Shown here: positions 57,185-64,000 of the stretch, one piece after another
Layout: the number at the start of each line of letters is the position of its first letter
How positions within the stretch are numbered: the first letter of the stretch is position 1
Assembly: GCF_016900095.1 (NCBI RefSeq)
Contig: NZ_JACJJP010000003.1
Coordinates: 120,798-184,797 of the forward strand
Source of the DNA: Gemmiger formicilis
Lineage (GTDB): Bacteria > Bacillota > Clostridia > Oscillospirales > Ruminococcaceae
Direction of reading: 5' to 3'
DNA: 64,000 nucleotides
The notes under the pieces: generated by a model
Told to the model about the DNA's origin: nothing
What the model saw: the letters and a program-made list of their open reading frames with translations, nothing else
Database searches by the model: none
Position numbers and translations under genes: made by a program

Positions 57185-58378
57185 ATGAATTTCGTGTTTA
57201 TCTCGCCCCATTTTCCCAAAACCTACTGGAATTTCTGTGACCGGCTCAAGCGCAACGGTGTGAATGTGCTGGGCATCGGGGATGCGCCTTACGACGAAAT
57301 TCCCGACGAGCTGAAAGCCACCCTGACCGAATATTACCGGGTGGACAGCCTGGCGGACTATGACCAGATGGTGCGCGCCATGGGGTATTTCACCCACGAG
57401 TACGGCAAGATCGACTGGGTGGAAAGCAACAACGAGTACTGGCTGGAACTGGATGCCGCTCTGCGCACCGATTTCAACATCAACACCGGCGCCAAGAACG
57501 ACTTCATCGAGCGCATCAAGTTCAAGAGCAAGATGAAGGACAGCTACCGCGCCGCCGGGGTGCCGGTAGCACGGCATCACATGGTATCCACTCTGGAGGC
57601 TGCCAAGGAATTCATCAAGCAGGTGGGGTATCCGGTCATTGTCAAGCCGGACAACGGCTGCGGCGCCGAAGCCACCTACAAGCTGGAAAATGAAAATGAT
57701 CTGGTGGACTTCTACGCTTCCCGTCCGGAAGTGCCCTATATTATGGAAGAGTTCATCAACGGCACCATCGTCAGCTTTGACGGCGTGGCCGACAGCCATT
57801 GCGTGCCCCTGTTCTACACCAGCAACTACTTCCCCACCCCCATCATGGACATCGTGAACACCCAGGGAGATCTGGCTTACTGGACCCAGAAGCGGGTGCC
57901 GGAAGATCTGCGCAAGGTGGGCTTTGCCACCATCAAGGCCTTCGGCGCCAAGAGCCGCTTCTTCCACTGCGAGTTCTTCCGCCTGAACGAGGACAAGGAA
58001 GGTCTTGGCAAAAAAGGCGATTATGTGGCGCTGGAAGTGAACATGCGCCCCGCCGGCGGCTACACCCCGGATATGATCAACTTTGCCAACAGCGTGGACT
58101 GCTACCAGATCTGGGCCGATATGGTCTGCTTTGACGAGGTGCGCAATCTGGACCTGAACGGCCCCCACTACTACTGCGTGTATGCCGGCCGCCGGGACGG
58201 TGTGCAGTATCTGCACACCCACGAACAGATCATGACCCGCTACGGGTCCCGCATGAAGATGTGCGACCGTCTGCCGGATGCCCTGGCCCTGGACATGGGC
58301 AACCAGATGTATGTGATCAACGCCGTGACCGAAAAGGAACGGGATAACTTTATCCGTTTTGTGCAGCAGCGGGTCTGA
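57185..58378 (+). CDS. ATP-grasp carboxylate ligase-like enzyme, substrate unknown
   Basis: Protein of 397 residues with an N-terminal Rossmann-like part (MNFVFISPHFPKTYWNFCDRLKRNGVNVLGIGD) and an ATP-grasp fold. KFKSKMKDSYRAAGVPVARH and YPVIVKPDNGCGAEATYKLENENDL hold the ATP-binding Lys, and YIMEEFINGTIVSFDGVAD the hinge Glu. ALEVNMRPAGGYTPDMIN carries the metal-binding Glu and Asn. It resembles biotin-carboxylase or D-Ala-D-Ala ligase-type enzymes that couple a carboxylate to an amine, but I cannot name the product. ATG at 57185 after GAGGAGGAATC. It follows DUF4250; a terminator lies downstream. Confidence 0.75.
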   Translation: MNFVFISPHFPKTYWNFCDRLKRNGVNVLGIGDAPYDEIPDELKATLTEYYRVDSLADYDQMVRAMGYFTHEYGKIDWVESNNEYWLELDAALRTDFNINTGAKNDFIERIKFKSKMKDSYRAAGVPVARHHMVSTLEAAKEFIKQVGYPVIVKPDNGCGAEATYKLENENDLVDFYASRPEVPYIMEEFINGTIVSFDGVADSHCVPLFYTSNYFPTPIMDIVNTQGDLAYWTQKRVPEDLRKVGFATIKAFGAKSRFFHCEFFRLNEDKEGLGKKGDYVALEVNMRPAGGYTPDMINFANSVDCYQIWADMVCFDEVRNLDLNGPHYYCVYAGRRDGVQYLHTHEQIMTRYGSRMKMCDRLPDALALDMGNQMYVINAVTEKERDNFIRFVQQRV

Positions 58379-58389
58379 TTCCCGCTTCA

Positions 58390-58426
58390 GGCTGTCTGCG
58401 GTGGCACTGCCGCAGGCAGCTTTTTC
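58390..58426 (+). terminator. Terminator of the ATP-grasp gene
   Basis: Stem GCTGTCTGCGG/CCGCAGGCAGC (58391-58401 with 58410-58420, one G-U), then TTTTTC. Confidence 0.8.
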
Positions 58427-58509
58427 TGTTTGTGACAAAGCAACGGCCACAAAGTTGTAAAACTTTACCAAAGCAGGTCCTTTTTGCCGTAAAATTCGCG
58501 TTTTTTCTG

Positions 58510-58539
58510 TTTACAGCGCTGTATTGGCAGGTGTAAAAT
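58510..58539 (+). promoter_or_regulatory. Promoter of the SGNH lipoprotein gene
   Basis: TTTACA (58510-58515), 18 bp spacer, TAAAAT (58534-58539). Confidence 0.55.
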
Positions 58540-58583
58540 GGGAACATCCCGAAAACCCTGTCAACCCGGAGAGGAGAAACGGC

Positions 58584-60314
58584 ATGAAACGCTCTCTTTG
58601 CAAAGCGCTGGCTGTCGGCCTGGCCCTCTGCCTGACGGTGGGCTGTGCCAAGCAGGACACCCTGGGCACGGCCAGCCCGGAAACCGCCGAAGCCGCAGCC
58701 ACCGCCGTTCCGGTTGCCCAGTCGCAGCCGGACCCCACCGCCGCCCCCGCTGTCACCGACACTTCCACCATACTGCCGCAGACGGAGGACGCCGGTCGGT
58801 CCTATGTGGATGAGACCCTGTTCATCGGCGATTCCAACACGGCACGGTACATGATGTATGCCGACGAGACCGGCTCCGCTTTCACTTCCCTGAAAAACAA
58901 CATCGGTGTGGTGAGCATGGGGGTGGGCGCCATCACCACCCTGAAATGTGAACAATTCAAGGGCGACAGCCAGATGTACACCATCCCCGATGCGGTGGCC
59001 AAGCTCAAGCCGCGGCGGATCATCATCTGTTTCGGCACCAACAATCTGGGCGGCACCTCCACCGATGCCACCAACTTCATCAAGACCTACCGCACCGGCC
59101 TGCAGGCCATCACCGAGGCCTGGCCCTATGCCGAAATCATCGTCAGCGCCATTCCGCCTTTGGACCAACAGCGGGAAAACAGCCGTCTGGACATGGTCCA
59201 GGTGGATGCTTACAACGAAGCCCTGGTACAGATGTGCGAGGAGGACGGATACCGGTTTCTGAATTCCGCCGAGGTGCTGCGGGACGACACCACCGGCTGG
59301 GCCAAGAAGGATTACACCCTGTCGGACGGGGTGCATCTTTCCAAGGTGGCGGTGACCGCCTACTTTGAATATGTGCGCACCCACGCCAGCCAGACCCCCG
59401 ATCAGCGGCCCCAGCCCTTGGGCACCATCCCCGAACCGGACGGCGTGCCGCTGGGCCTTATCACCAGCGATCCCATCGCGGTGCGGGGCGCCAAAGTGCC
59501 GGTGGAATTCGTGAGCAGCGGCGGGGGGACCATCAGCGGACAGACCAGCCAGATGGTCAAGAAAGGCGGCAGCTGCTCCACCGTGACCGCCGTACCCAAC
59601 GAAGGCTGGAAGTTCTCCTACTGGTCGGCGTCCATCGGTTCCGCCGGGTCGTCCAGCCAGCTGACCTTTACGGTGCCTTCCAACGCCGATGCCGGCGGTG
59701 TGGTGGTGACCGCCCACTTTGAGCCGGCCGAACACGAACACACCTACAAGGAAGTGGACGGCAGCCGCAAAGCCCCCACCTGTGAGGAAAAGGGCTTTGT
59801 GAAAGAGGTCTGCACCATCTGCGGTGAGGTGCGGGAGCGGGAACTGGATGCCCTGGGCCACAAATGGGACGAAGGCCGGGTGACCAAGGAGCCGCAGCCC
59901 GGCATTGCCGGTGAGCGCACCTACACCTGCACCGTCTGCCAGAAGACCAAGGTAGAACCCATCGCCGCCCTGGCCGCCACCCCCTCTCCTTCGCCTTCTG
60001 CGGTACCCACGCCCTCCCCTGCCCCGGTGGTGACAGCTGCCCCGGCGCCGGTGGTCACGCCGCCGCCCACCCAGGCACCCACACCGGTGCCTACGCCGGT
60101 TCCCACACCGGTACCCACGCCCGAACCTACCCCCGTACCTACGCCAACCCCCACACCCACGCCTGTGCCGACGCCGGAAGTGGTGGAACCGCCCGCATCC
60201 GAACCGGAACCCGCCCCGCCCGCCCAACAAGCCCCTCACGCCGAAGCGCCGGAACCGCCGTCGGAAGACGTGCCCGCAGCGGAAGTGCCGGTTCAGGATG
60301 TTCCGGCGGAATAA
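58584..60314 (+). CDS. SGNH/GDSL hydrolase lipoprotein with His/Cys modules and Pro-Thr tail
   Basis: Secreted lipoprotein of 576 residues. Lipobox LTVGC (lipidated Cys21) after a standard signal; a Pro/Ala/Thr spacer; an SGNH esterase domain with FIGDSN (catalytic Ser), ICFGTNN (Asn) and DGVHLS (Asp-x-x-His). A beta-rich domain follows ([35 protein letters not shown]). Then come two His/Cys units ([21 protein letters not shown] with CTICGE, then GHKWDEG with CTVCQK) and a PxPTP-rich tail of about 100 residues with no sortase motif. A likely role is de-acylating wall or host glycans; the target is unknown. ATG at 58584 after GGAGAGGAG. Confidence 0.85.
   Translation: MKRSLCKALAVGLALCLTVGCAKQDTLGTASPETAEAAATAVPVAQSQPDPTAAPAVTDTSTILPQTEDAGRSYVDETLFIGDSNTARYMMYADETGSAFTSLKNNIGVVSMGVGAITTLKCEQFKGDSQMYTIPDAVAKLKPRRIIICFGTNNLGGTSTDATNFIKTYRTGLQAITEAWPYAEIIVSAIPPLDQQRENSRLDMVQVDAYNEALVQMCEEDGYRFLNSAEVLRDDTTGWAKKDYTLSDGVHLSKVAVTAYFEYVRTHASQTPDQRPQPLGTIPEPDGVPLGLITSDPIAVRGAKVPVEFVSSGGGTISGQTSQMVKKGGSCSTVTAVPNEGWKFSYWSASIGSAGSSSQLTFTVPSNADAGGVVVTAHFEPAEHEHTYKEVDGSRKAPTCEEKGFVKEVCTICGEVRERELDALGHKWDEGRVTKEPQPGIAGERTYTCTVCQKTKVEPIAALAATPSPSPSAVPTPSPAPVVTAAPAPVVTPPPTQAPTPVPTPVPTPVPTPEPTPVPTPTPTPTPVPTPEVVEPPASEPEPAPPAQQAPHAEAPEPPSEDVPAAEVPVQDVPAE
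60010..60180 (+). repeat. Degenerate CCNACNCCN-type repeats coding the Pro-Thr tail
   Basis: Short in-frame repeats of Pro-Thr-Pro-Val/Glu units inside the SGNH lipoprotein gene. They code for an extended wall-spanning linker and are prone to length change. Confidence 0.75.
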
Positions 60315-60330
60315 AAAATCAGGTTTTTTA

Positions 60331-60363
60331 CCTTCCCTTCGCCTGCCGGGGGGAAGGCTTTTG
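60331..60363 (+). terminator. Terminator of the SGNH gene
   Basis: Stem CCTTCCC/GGGAAGG (60331-60337 with 60351-60357), 13-base loop, then CTTTTGC. Confidence 0.65.
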
Positions 60364-60392
60364 CATGCCATACAGGAAGGAATCATACATTC

Positions 60393-62156
60393 ATGAACGA
60401 GAAAACAAACAATTCAGCGCGCATTTCCCGCTTTTTGCCCTATCTGATGCGCTACAAGGGCATCCTGCTGTTCGATCTGTTCTGCGCCGCTTTGACCACC
60501 TTGTGCGACATCGTGCTGCCCTCCATCATGCGGTATCTGACCAACGCCGCCACCGATCCTTCGGTGGTGCTGACGGTGGCCACGGTGGGCAAGCTGGCCG
60601 GGCTGTACCTGGTGCTGCGCATCATTGACGGCGCCGCCAGCTACTACATGTCCGGCACCGGCCACATCATGGGCGTGTACATCGAAACCGACATGCGCCG
60701 GGATGCCTTTGCCCATCTGCAGCGGCTGAGCCACACCTACTACAACAACACCAAGGTCGGCCAGATCATGGGCCGCATTACCAACGACCTGTTTGATGTA
60801 ACCGAATTCGCCCACCACTGCCCCGAAGAATTTTTCATTGCCGCCATCAAGATTGTGGCCTCCTTTGTGATTCTGTGCGGGGCCAGCGTTCCCCTGACCC
60901 TGGTGGTCTTTGTCTGCGTGCCCCTGATGATGATTGTCAGCGTGCGGCTGAACCTGCGGCTGCGGGCGGCTTTCCGCAAGCAGCGGTTCCAGATTGGTGA
61001 GCTCAACGCCTCCATCGAGGACAGCCTGCTGGGCCAGCGGGTGGTCAAGGCCTTTGCCGCCGAAGAACAGGAAAAGGCCAAGTTCGAGGTGGGCAACCAA
61101 ACCTTCCAGACCATCAAGAAAAAGACCTACCACGCCATGGCCGCCTTCAACACTTCCACCCGTCTGTTTGACGGGCTGATGTACTTGGTGGTCATTGTGG
61201 CCGGCGGCCTGTTCCTGGTGTACGACAAGATCAGCGCCGGCGATCTGGTGGCCTATGTGCTGTACGTGTCCACCCTGATTGCCACCATCCGCCGCATTGT
61301 GGAATTTGCAGAGCAGTTCCAGCGGGGCATGACCGGCATCGAGCGTTTCTTCGAGATCATGGACACCCCGGTAGAGATCGAGGACGCCCCCGACGCCAAA
61401 CCCCTGCAGGTGGACAAGGGCGGCATTGAGTTCCAGGACGTGAGCTTTGAATACCCCGACGACCACAACCAGGTACTGCGCCATGTGAACCTGCAGATCA
61501 AACCCGGCGAGAATCTGGCGCTGGTCGGGCCTTCCGGCGGCGGCAAGACCACCCTGTGCAACCTTATCCCCCGCTTCTACGACGTGACCGGCGGCCGCAT
61601 CCTCATCGACGGGCAGGATGTGCGCCAGGTCACCCTGCACAGTCTGCGGGACGCCATCGGTGTGGTGCAGCAGGACGTGTATCTGTTCAGCGGCACGGTG
61701 GCAGAAAACATCGCCTACGGCAAGCCGGGCGCCACCCGGGCGGAAATCGAACAGGCCGCCCGTCTGGCCGGTGCCGACGGGTTTGTGCGGGAGCTGAAAG
61801 ACGGCTATGACACCTATGTGGGCGAGCGGGGCGTCAAGCTCAGCGGCGGGCAGAAACAGCGCATCTCCATTGCCCGGGTATTCCTGAAAAATCCGCCCAT
61901 CCTGCTGCTGGACGAGGCCACCAGCGCCCTGGACAACGAGAGCGAAATTCTGGTGGGCCAGAGTCTGGATGCCCTGGCCAAAGGCCGCACCACCCTGACC
62001 ATCGCCCACCGCCTGACCACCATCAAGAATGCCGACCGCATCCTGGTGCTGGGCAAGGACGGCATTGAGGAGGAAGGCACCCACGACCAGCTGCTGGCCA
62101 AGAAGGGCATCTACTACCGACTGTGGAACGGCCTGGTCAGCGGTCAGACCCTGTAA
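60393..62156 (+). CDS. ABC exporter half-transporter (MdlB/LmrA type)
   Basis: Half-transporter of 587 residues: six TM helices in the first 310 residues, then an ATPase domain. Walker A GPSGGGKT, Q-loop VVQQDVYLFSG, signature LSGGQKQR, Walker B ILLLDEATSALD and H-loop AHRL are all intact, so it should work as a homodimer. The substrate (drug, lipid or peptide) cannot be told. ATG at 60393 after AGGAAGGAATC. It lies 78 bp after the SGNH gene and its terminator, so probably separately transcribed. Confidence 0.9.
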   Translation: MNEKTNNSARISRFLPYLMRYKGILLFDLFCAALTTLCDIVLPSIMRYLTNAATDPSVVLTVATVGKLAGLYLVLRIIDGAASYYMSGTGHIMGVYIETDMRRDAFAHLQRLSHTYYNNTKVGQIMGRITNDLFDVTEFAHHCPEEFFIAAIKIVASFVILCGASVPLTLVVFVCVPLMMIVSVRLNLRLRAAFRKQRFQIGELNASIEDSLLGQRVVKAFAAEEQEKAKFEVGNQTFQTIKKKTYHAMAAFNTSTRLFDGLMYLVVIVAGGLFLVYDKISAGDLVAYVLYVSTLIATIRRIVEFAEQFQRGMTGIERFFEIMDTPVEIEDAPDAKPLQVDKGGIEFQDVSFEYPDDHNQVLRHVNLQIKPGENLALVGPSGGGKTTLCNLIPRFYDVTGGRILIDGQDVRQVTLHSLRDAIGVVQQDVYLFSGTVAENIAYGKPGATRAEIEQAARLAGADGFVRELKDGYDTYVGERGVKLSGGQKQRISIARVFLKNPPILLLDEATSALDNESEILVGQSLDALAKGRTTLTIAHRLTTIKNADRILVLGKDGIEEEGTHDQLLAKKGIYYRLWNGLVSGQTL

Positions 62157-62173
62157 CATCCGCAAAAAAAAAG

Positions 62174-62267
62174 GCGCGGGTTTCCCCGTTTTTTGCACAA
62201 AGTTTCGGCTGCGTTTTGGTGCGCATTGCCGAAGCTTTGGTGCACGGGGGGACCCGCGCTTGTTTTT
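62174..62267 (+). terminator. Very long imperfect hairpin ending in a T run
   Basis: Bases 62174-62213 pair with 62221-62259: outer arms GCGCGGGTTTCCCCGT with ACGGGGGGACCCGCGC, inner GCAC/GTGC, TTTCGGC/GCCGAAG and TGCG/CGCA. TTGTTTTTTG follows. The position just after the ABC exporter gene suggests a terminator, but its length (about 86 nt) is unusual. Confidence 0.65.
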
Positions 62268-62320
62268 TGCTTTTTTTGTGTGTATGATGGAAAACAGAAT
62301 TCAGGAAAGGCGGAATCAGC

Positions 62321-63889
62321 GTGACTCGTTCCAGCGGTATTCTTTTGCATTTGTCCAGCCTGCCGTCGACCACCGGCATCGGCACTATGGGGCGTGAAGC
62401 CCGAAAATTTGTGGATTTTCTTGCTCTGGCCGGGCAGAAATACTGGCAGATTTTGCCGGTGTGTCCCACCAGCTACGGGGACAGCCCTTACCAGTCCTTT
62501 TCGACCTTTGCGGGCAACCCCTACTTCATCGACCTGGATCTGCTGGCCGAGGACGGCCTGCTGAAACCCGAGGAGTACCAGGACATCGACTGGGGCGGCA
62601 CCCCCGATGCCGTGGACTATGCGGTGATTTACGAAAAGCGGTATCCGGTGCTGCACAAGGCCTGTGCCCGGCTGCTGGCCGAGCCTACGGAGGACTACCG
62701 GGCGTTTTGCCGGGAAAATGCATTCTGGCTGCCGGACTATGCCCTGTTCATGGCGCTGAAAGACGCCCACAAGGGTGCTGCCTGGCACGACTGGGAGCCG
62801 GAACTGGTGCGGCGTGACCCCGCCGCCCTGGAGGAAGCCCGCCGCACCTATGCGGACGAGGTGGGTTTCTGGCAGGCGGTGCAGTATCTGTTCTTCCGGC
62901 AGTGGTCGGCCCTGAAAACCTACGCCAACGAAAAGGGCGTGCGGATCATCGGCGACCTGCCCATCTATGTGGCAGCGGACAGCGTGGATGTGTGGGCCAG
63001 CCCGAAGGAGTTCCAGCTGGACGAGGACCTGCTGCCCACCGAGGTGGCCGGCTGCCCGCCGGACGCCTTTGCCGCCACCGGTCAGCTGTGGGGCAACCCG
63101 CTGTATGACTGGGACGAGATGAAGCGCAACGGCTACGCCTGGTGGGTGCGGCGCATCCGCCACACCTGCGGCATCTACGATGTGGTGCGCATCGACCATT
63201 TCCGGGGCTTTGCGGGGTACTATGCCATCCCCTACGGCGACGAAACCGCCGTGAACGGGCGCTGGCGGCCCGGCCCGGGCATCGACCTGTTCCGCACCAT
63301 CGAGCGGGAACTGGGACGCCGGGAGATCATTGCGGAGGACCTGGGCTTTCTGACCCAGGAGGTCTACGACCTGCTGGCCGCCACCGGATACCCCGGCATG
63401 AAGGTGCTGGAGTTTGCCTTTGACAGCCGGGACGGCGGCGGATATCTGCCCCACAGCTATCCCCGGTCCTGCGTGGCCTACACCGGCACCCACGACAACG
63501 AGCCCGCCAACGGCTGGTTTGCCAACACCAACGAGTACGCCCGTGCCCGGGCGGTGGACTATCTGCAGCTGAGCGAGGAGGAAGGCTACAACTGGGGCAT
63601 GCTGCGGGGCATCTGGTCCAGCGTGGCCGATCTGGCCATCGTCCAGGCCCAGGACATTCTGGGTCTGGGCAGTGAAGCCCGGATGAACATTCCCTCCATT
63701 CCGGACGGCAACTGGCAATGGCGGGCCCGTCCCGGCGTGTTCACCCGGGAGCTGGCCAAAAAACTGCGCCATCTGACCGAAATCTACGGCCGTACCGAGT
63801 TCTGGGATGTGTTCCCCGAGGAGGAAGAAGAAATGGAAGAGGAAGCTGCCGAACCTGCCGAATCCGCCGAAACCGTCGAAGCCGAATAA
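62321..63889 (+). CDS. malQ: 4-alpha-glucanotransferase (amylomaltase)
   Basis: GH77 enzyme of 522 residues that moves alpha-1,4-glucan segments during maltodextrin and glycogen use. It begins SSGILLHLSSLPSTTGIGTMG. Catalytic Asp in VVRIDHFRGF, Glu in IIAEDLGF and the second Asp in GTHDNE are all present. The acidic tail EEEEEMEEEAAEPAESAETVEAE is extra. The start is GTG at 62321 after AGGAAAGGCGG. It is a single gene here; no other maltodextrin genes are in view. Confidence 0.95.
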   Translation: MTRSSGILLHLSSLPSTTGIGTMGREARKFVDFLALAGQKYWQILPVCPTSYGDSPYQSFSTFAGNPYFIDLDLLAEDGLLKPEEYQDIDWGGTPDAVDYAVIYEKRYPVLHKACARLLAEPTEDYRAFCRENAFWLPDYALFMALKDAHKGAAWHDWEPELVRRDPAALEEARRTYADEVGFWQAVQYLFFRQWSALKTYANEKGVRIIGDLPIYVAADSVDVWASPKEFQLDEDLLPTEVAGCPPDAFAATGQLWGNPLYDWDEMKRNGYAWWVRRIRHTCGIYDVVRIDHFRGFAGYYAIPYGDETAVNGRWRPGPGIDLFRTIERELGRREIIAEDLGFLTQEVYDLLAATGYPGMKVLEFAFDSRDGGGYLPHSYPRSCVAYTGTHDNEPANGWFANTNEYARARAVDYLQLSEEEGYNWGMLRGIWSSVADLAIVQAQDILGLGSEARMNIPSIPDGNWQWRARPGVFTRELAKKLRHLTEIYGRTEFWDVFPEEEEEMEEEAAEPAESAETVEAE

Positions 63890-63891
63890 AA

Positions 63892-64000
63892 TCAGGTTTG
63901 CTGCCGCCCGGTGCCCAGCCGCACCAGGGCGGCTTTGTTTTTGCGCCAGGTGAGCAGCAGCGGGATTCCCGCCCCCACCGCAAAGGCGGCCATCTCCACC
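63892..64000 (-). CDS. C-terminal end of a probable membrane protein (partial)
   Basis: Minus-strand frame open from the right edge to a TGA at 63892-63894, coding about 35 residues. A hydrophobic helix (MAAFAVGAGIPLLLTW) is followed by a basic tail (RKNKAALVRLGTGRQQT). This is the usual look of the last TM helix of a polytopic protein. The stop is 2 bp from the malQ stop on the other strand, with no terminator between. The family cannot be named from this fragment. Confidence 0.45.
   Translation of the reverse strand, partial: VEMAAFAVGAGIPLLLTWRKNKAALVRLGTGRQQT

Noticed and set aside
60010..60180. Short repeats considered as a CRISPR or tandem-repeat element
   Set aside because: They are in-frame codons for a Pro-Thr linker with no constant spacer length.

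Overview
The window is an ordinary, densely coded stretch of a high-GC, Gram-positive, spore-forming Clostridia chromosome. I infer Oscillospiraceae/Ruminococcaceae, in the neighbourhood of Gemmiger, Subdoligranulum and Faecalibacterium. Reasons: class A RNase P RNA, AGGAGG-type ribosome sites, the Bacillus-like yicC-remA-gmk-priA-def-fmt-rsmB-rlmN-prpC-prkC-rsgA-thiN-spoVM gene order, mother-cell sporulation genes (spoIVA, sipL-like, bofA, gerW, spoVM), a monomeric [FeFe]-hydrogenase, and clostridial families such as DUF3793, DUF4250 and DUF512. No phage, IS element, integrase, CRISPR array or rRNA was seen.

Layout. 1-7.1 kb: peroxiredoxin end, SRAP protein, small membrane protein, tRNA-Pro(GGG), glmM, a MutS-like ATPase and a tRNA-modification pair (tcdA, ttcA). 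7.1-11.6 kb: an iron island with feoA, feoA, feoB and a Cys-rich partner, a divergent DtxR-family regulator and a DUF3793 gene, with five copies of a GTTAG-N6-CTAAC palindrome. 11.7-15.8 kb: membrane diguanylate cyclase, M3 oligopeptidase, FMN-dependent hydroxy-acid oxidizing enzyme. 15.8-22 kb: plsY, der, DUF512, then rpmF, yceD, a small P-loop ATPase and pgi. 22-32.7 kb: D,D-carboxypeptidase, mtaB, [FeFe]-hydrogenase, murA-MBL-rlmH, M23 peptidase, RluA-type synthase and rnpB. 32.7-36.5 kb: spore-coat genes sipL-like, spoIVA, DUF2508, bofA, and a 22-codon spoVM. 36.6-48.9 kb: the long conserved housekeeping cluster named above. 49-52.2 kb: a three-gene biotin-dependent carboxyltransferase module. 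52.3-56.5 kb: rluB, gerW, DUF2953, scpB, scpA and a site-2 protease. 56.6-64 kb: rpmB, DUF4250, an ATP-grasp enzyme, an SGNH lipoprotein, an ABC exporter, malQ and the end of a membrane protein gene.

How the parts work together. Three themes stand out. First, ferrous iron uptake and its regulator share one operator type with the DUF3793 gene. Second, the SpoVM/SpoIVA/SipL set that builds the base of the spore coat sits within 3.3 kb. Third, there is a cytosolic carboxyltransferase module with no membrane decarboxylase pump beside it. Most genes lie on the minus strand in operons with 0-20 bp gaps or short overlaps. I could read promoters with 17-18 bp spacers and perfect-stem terminators for many units.

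Limits. All calls come from reading the sequence and recalled family motifs; no database search was run. I do not see a convincing wholly new multi-gene system. The best leads are the iron-operator set, the hidden spoVM, the sipL-spoIVA pairing, the carboxyltransferase module and a few enzymes of unknown substrate.
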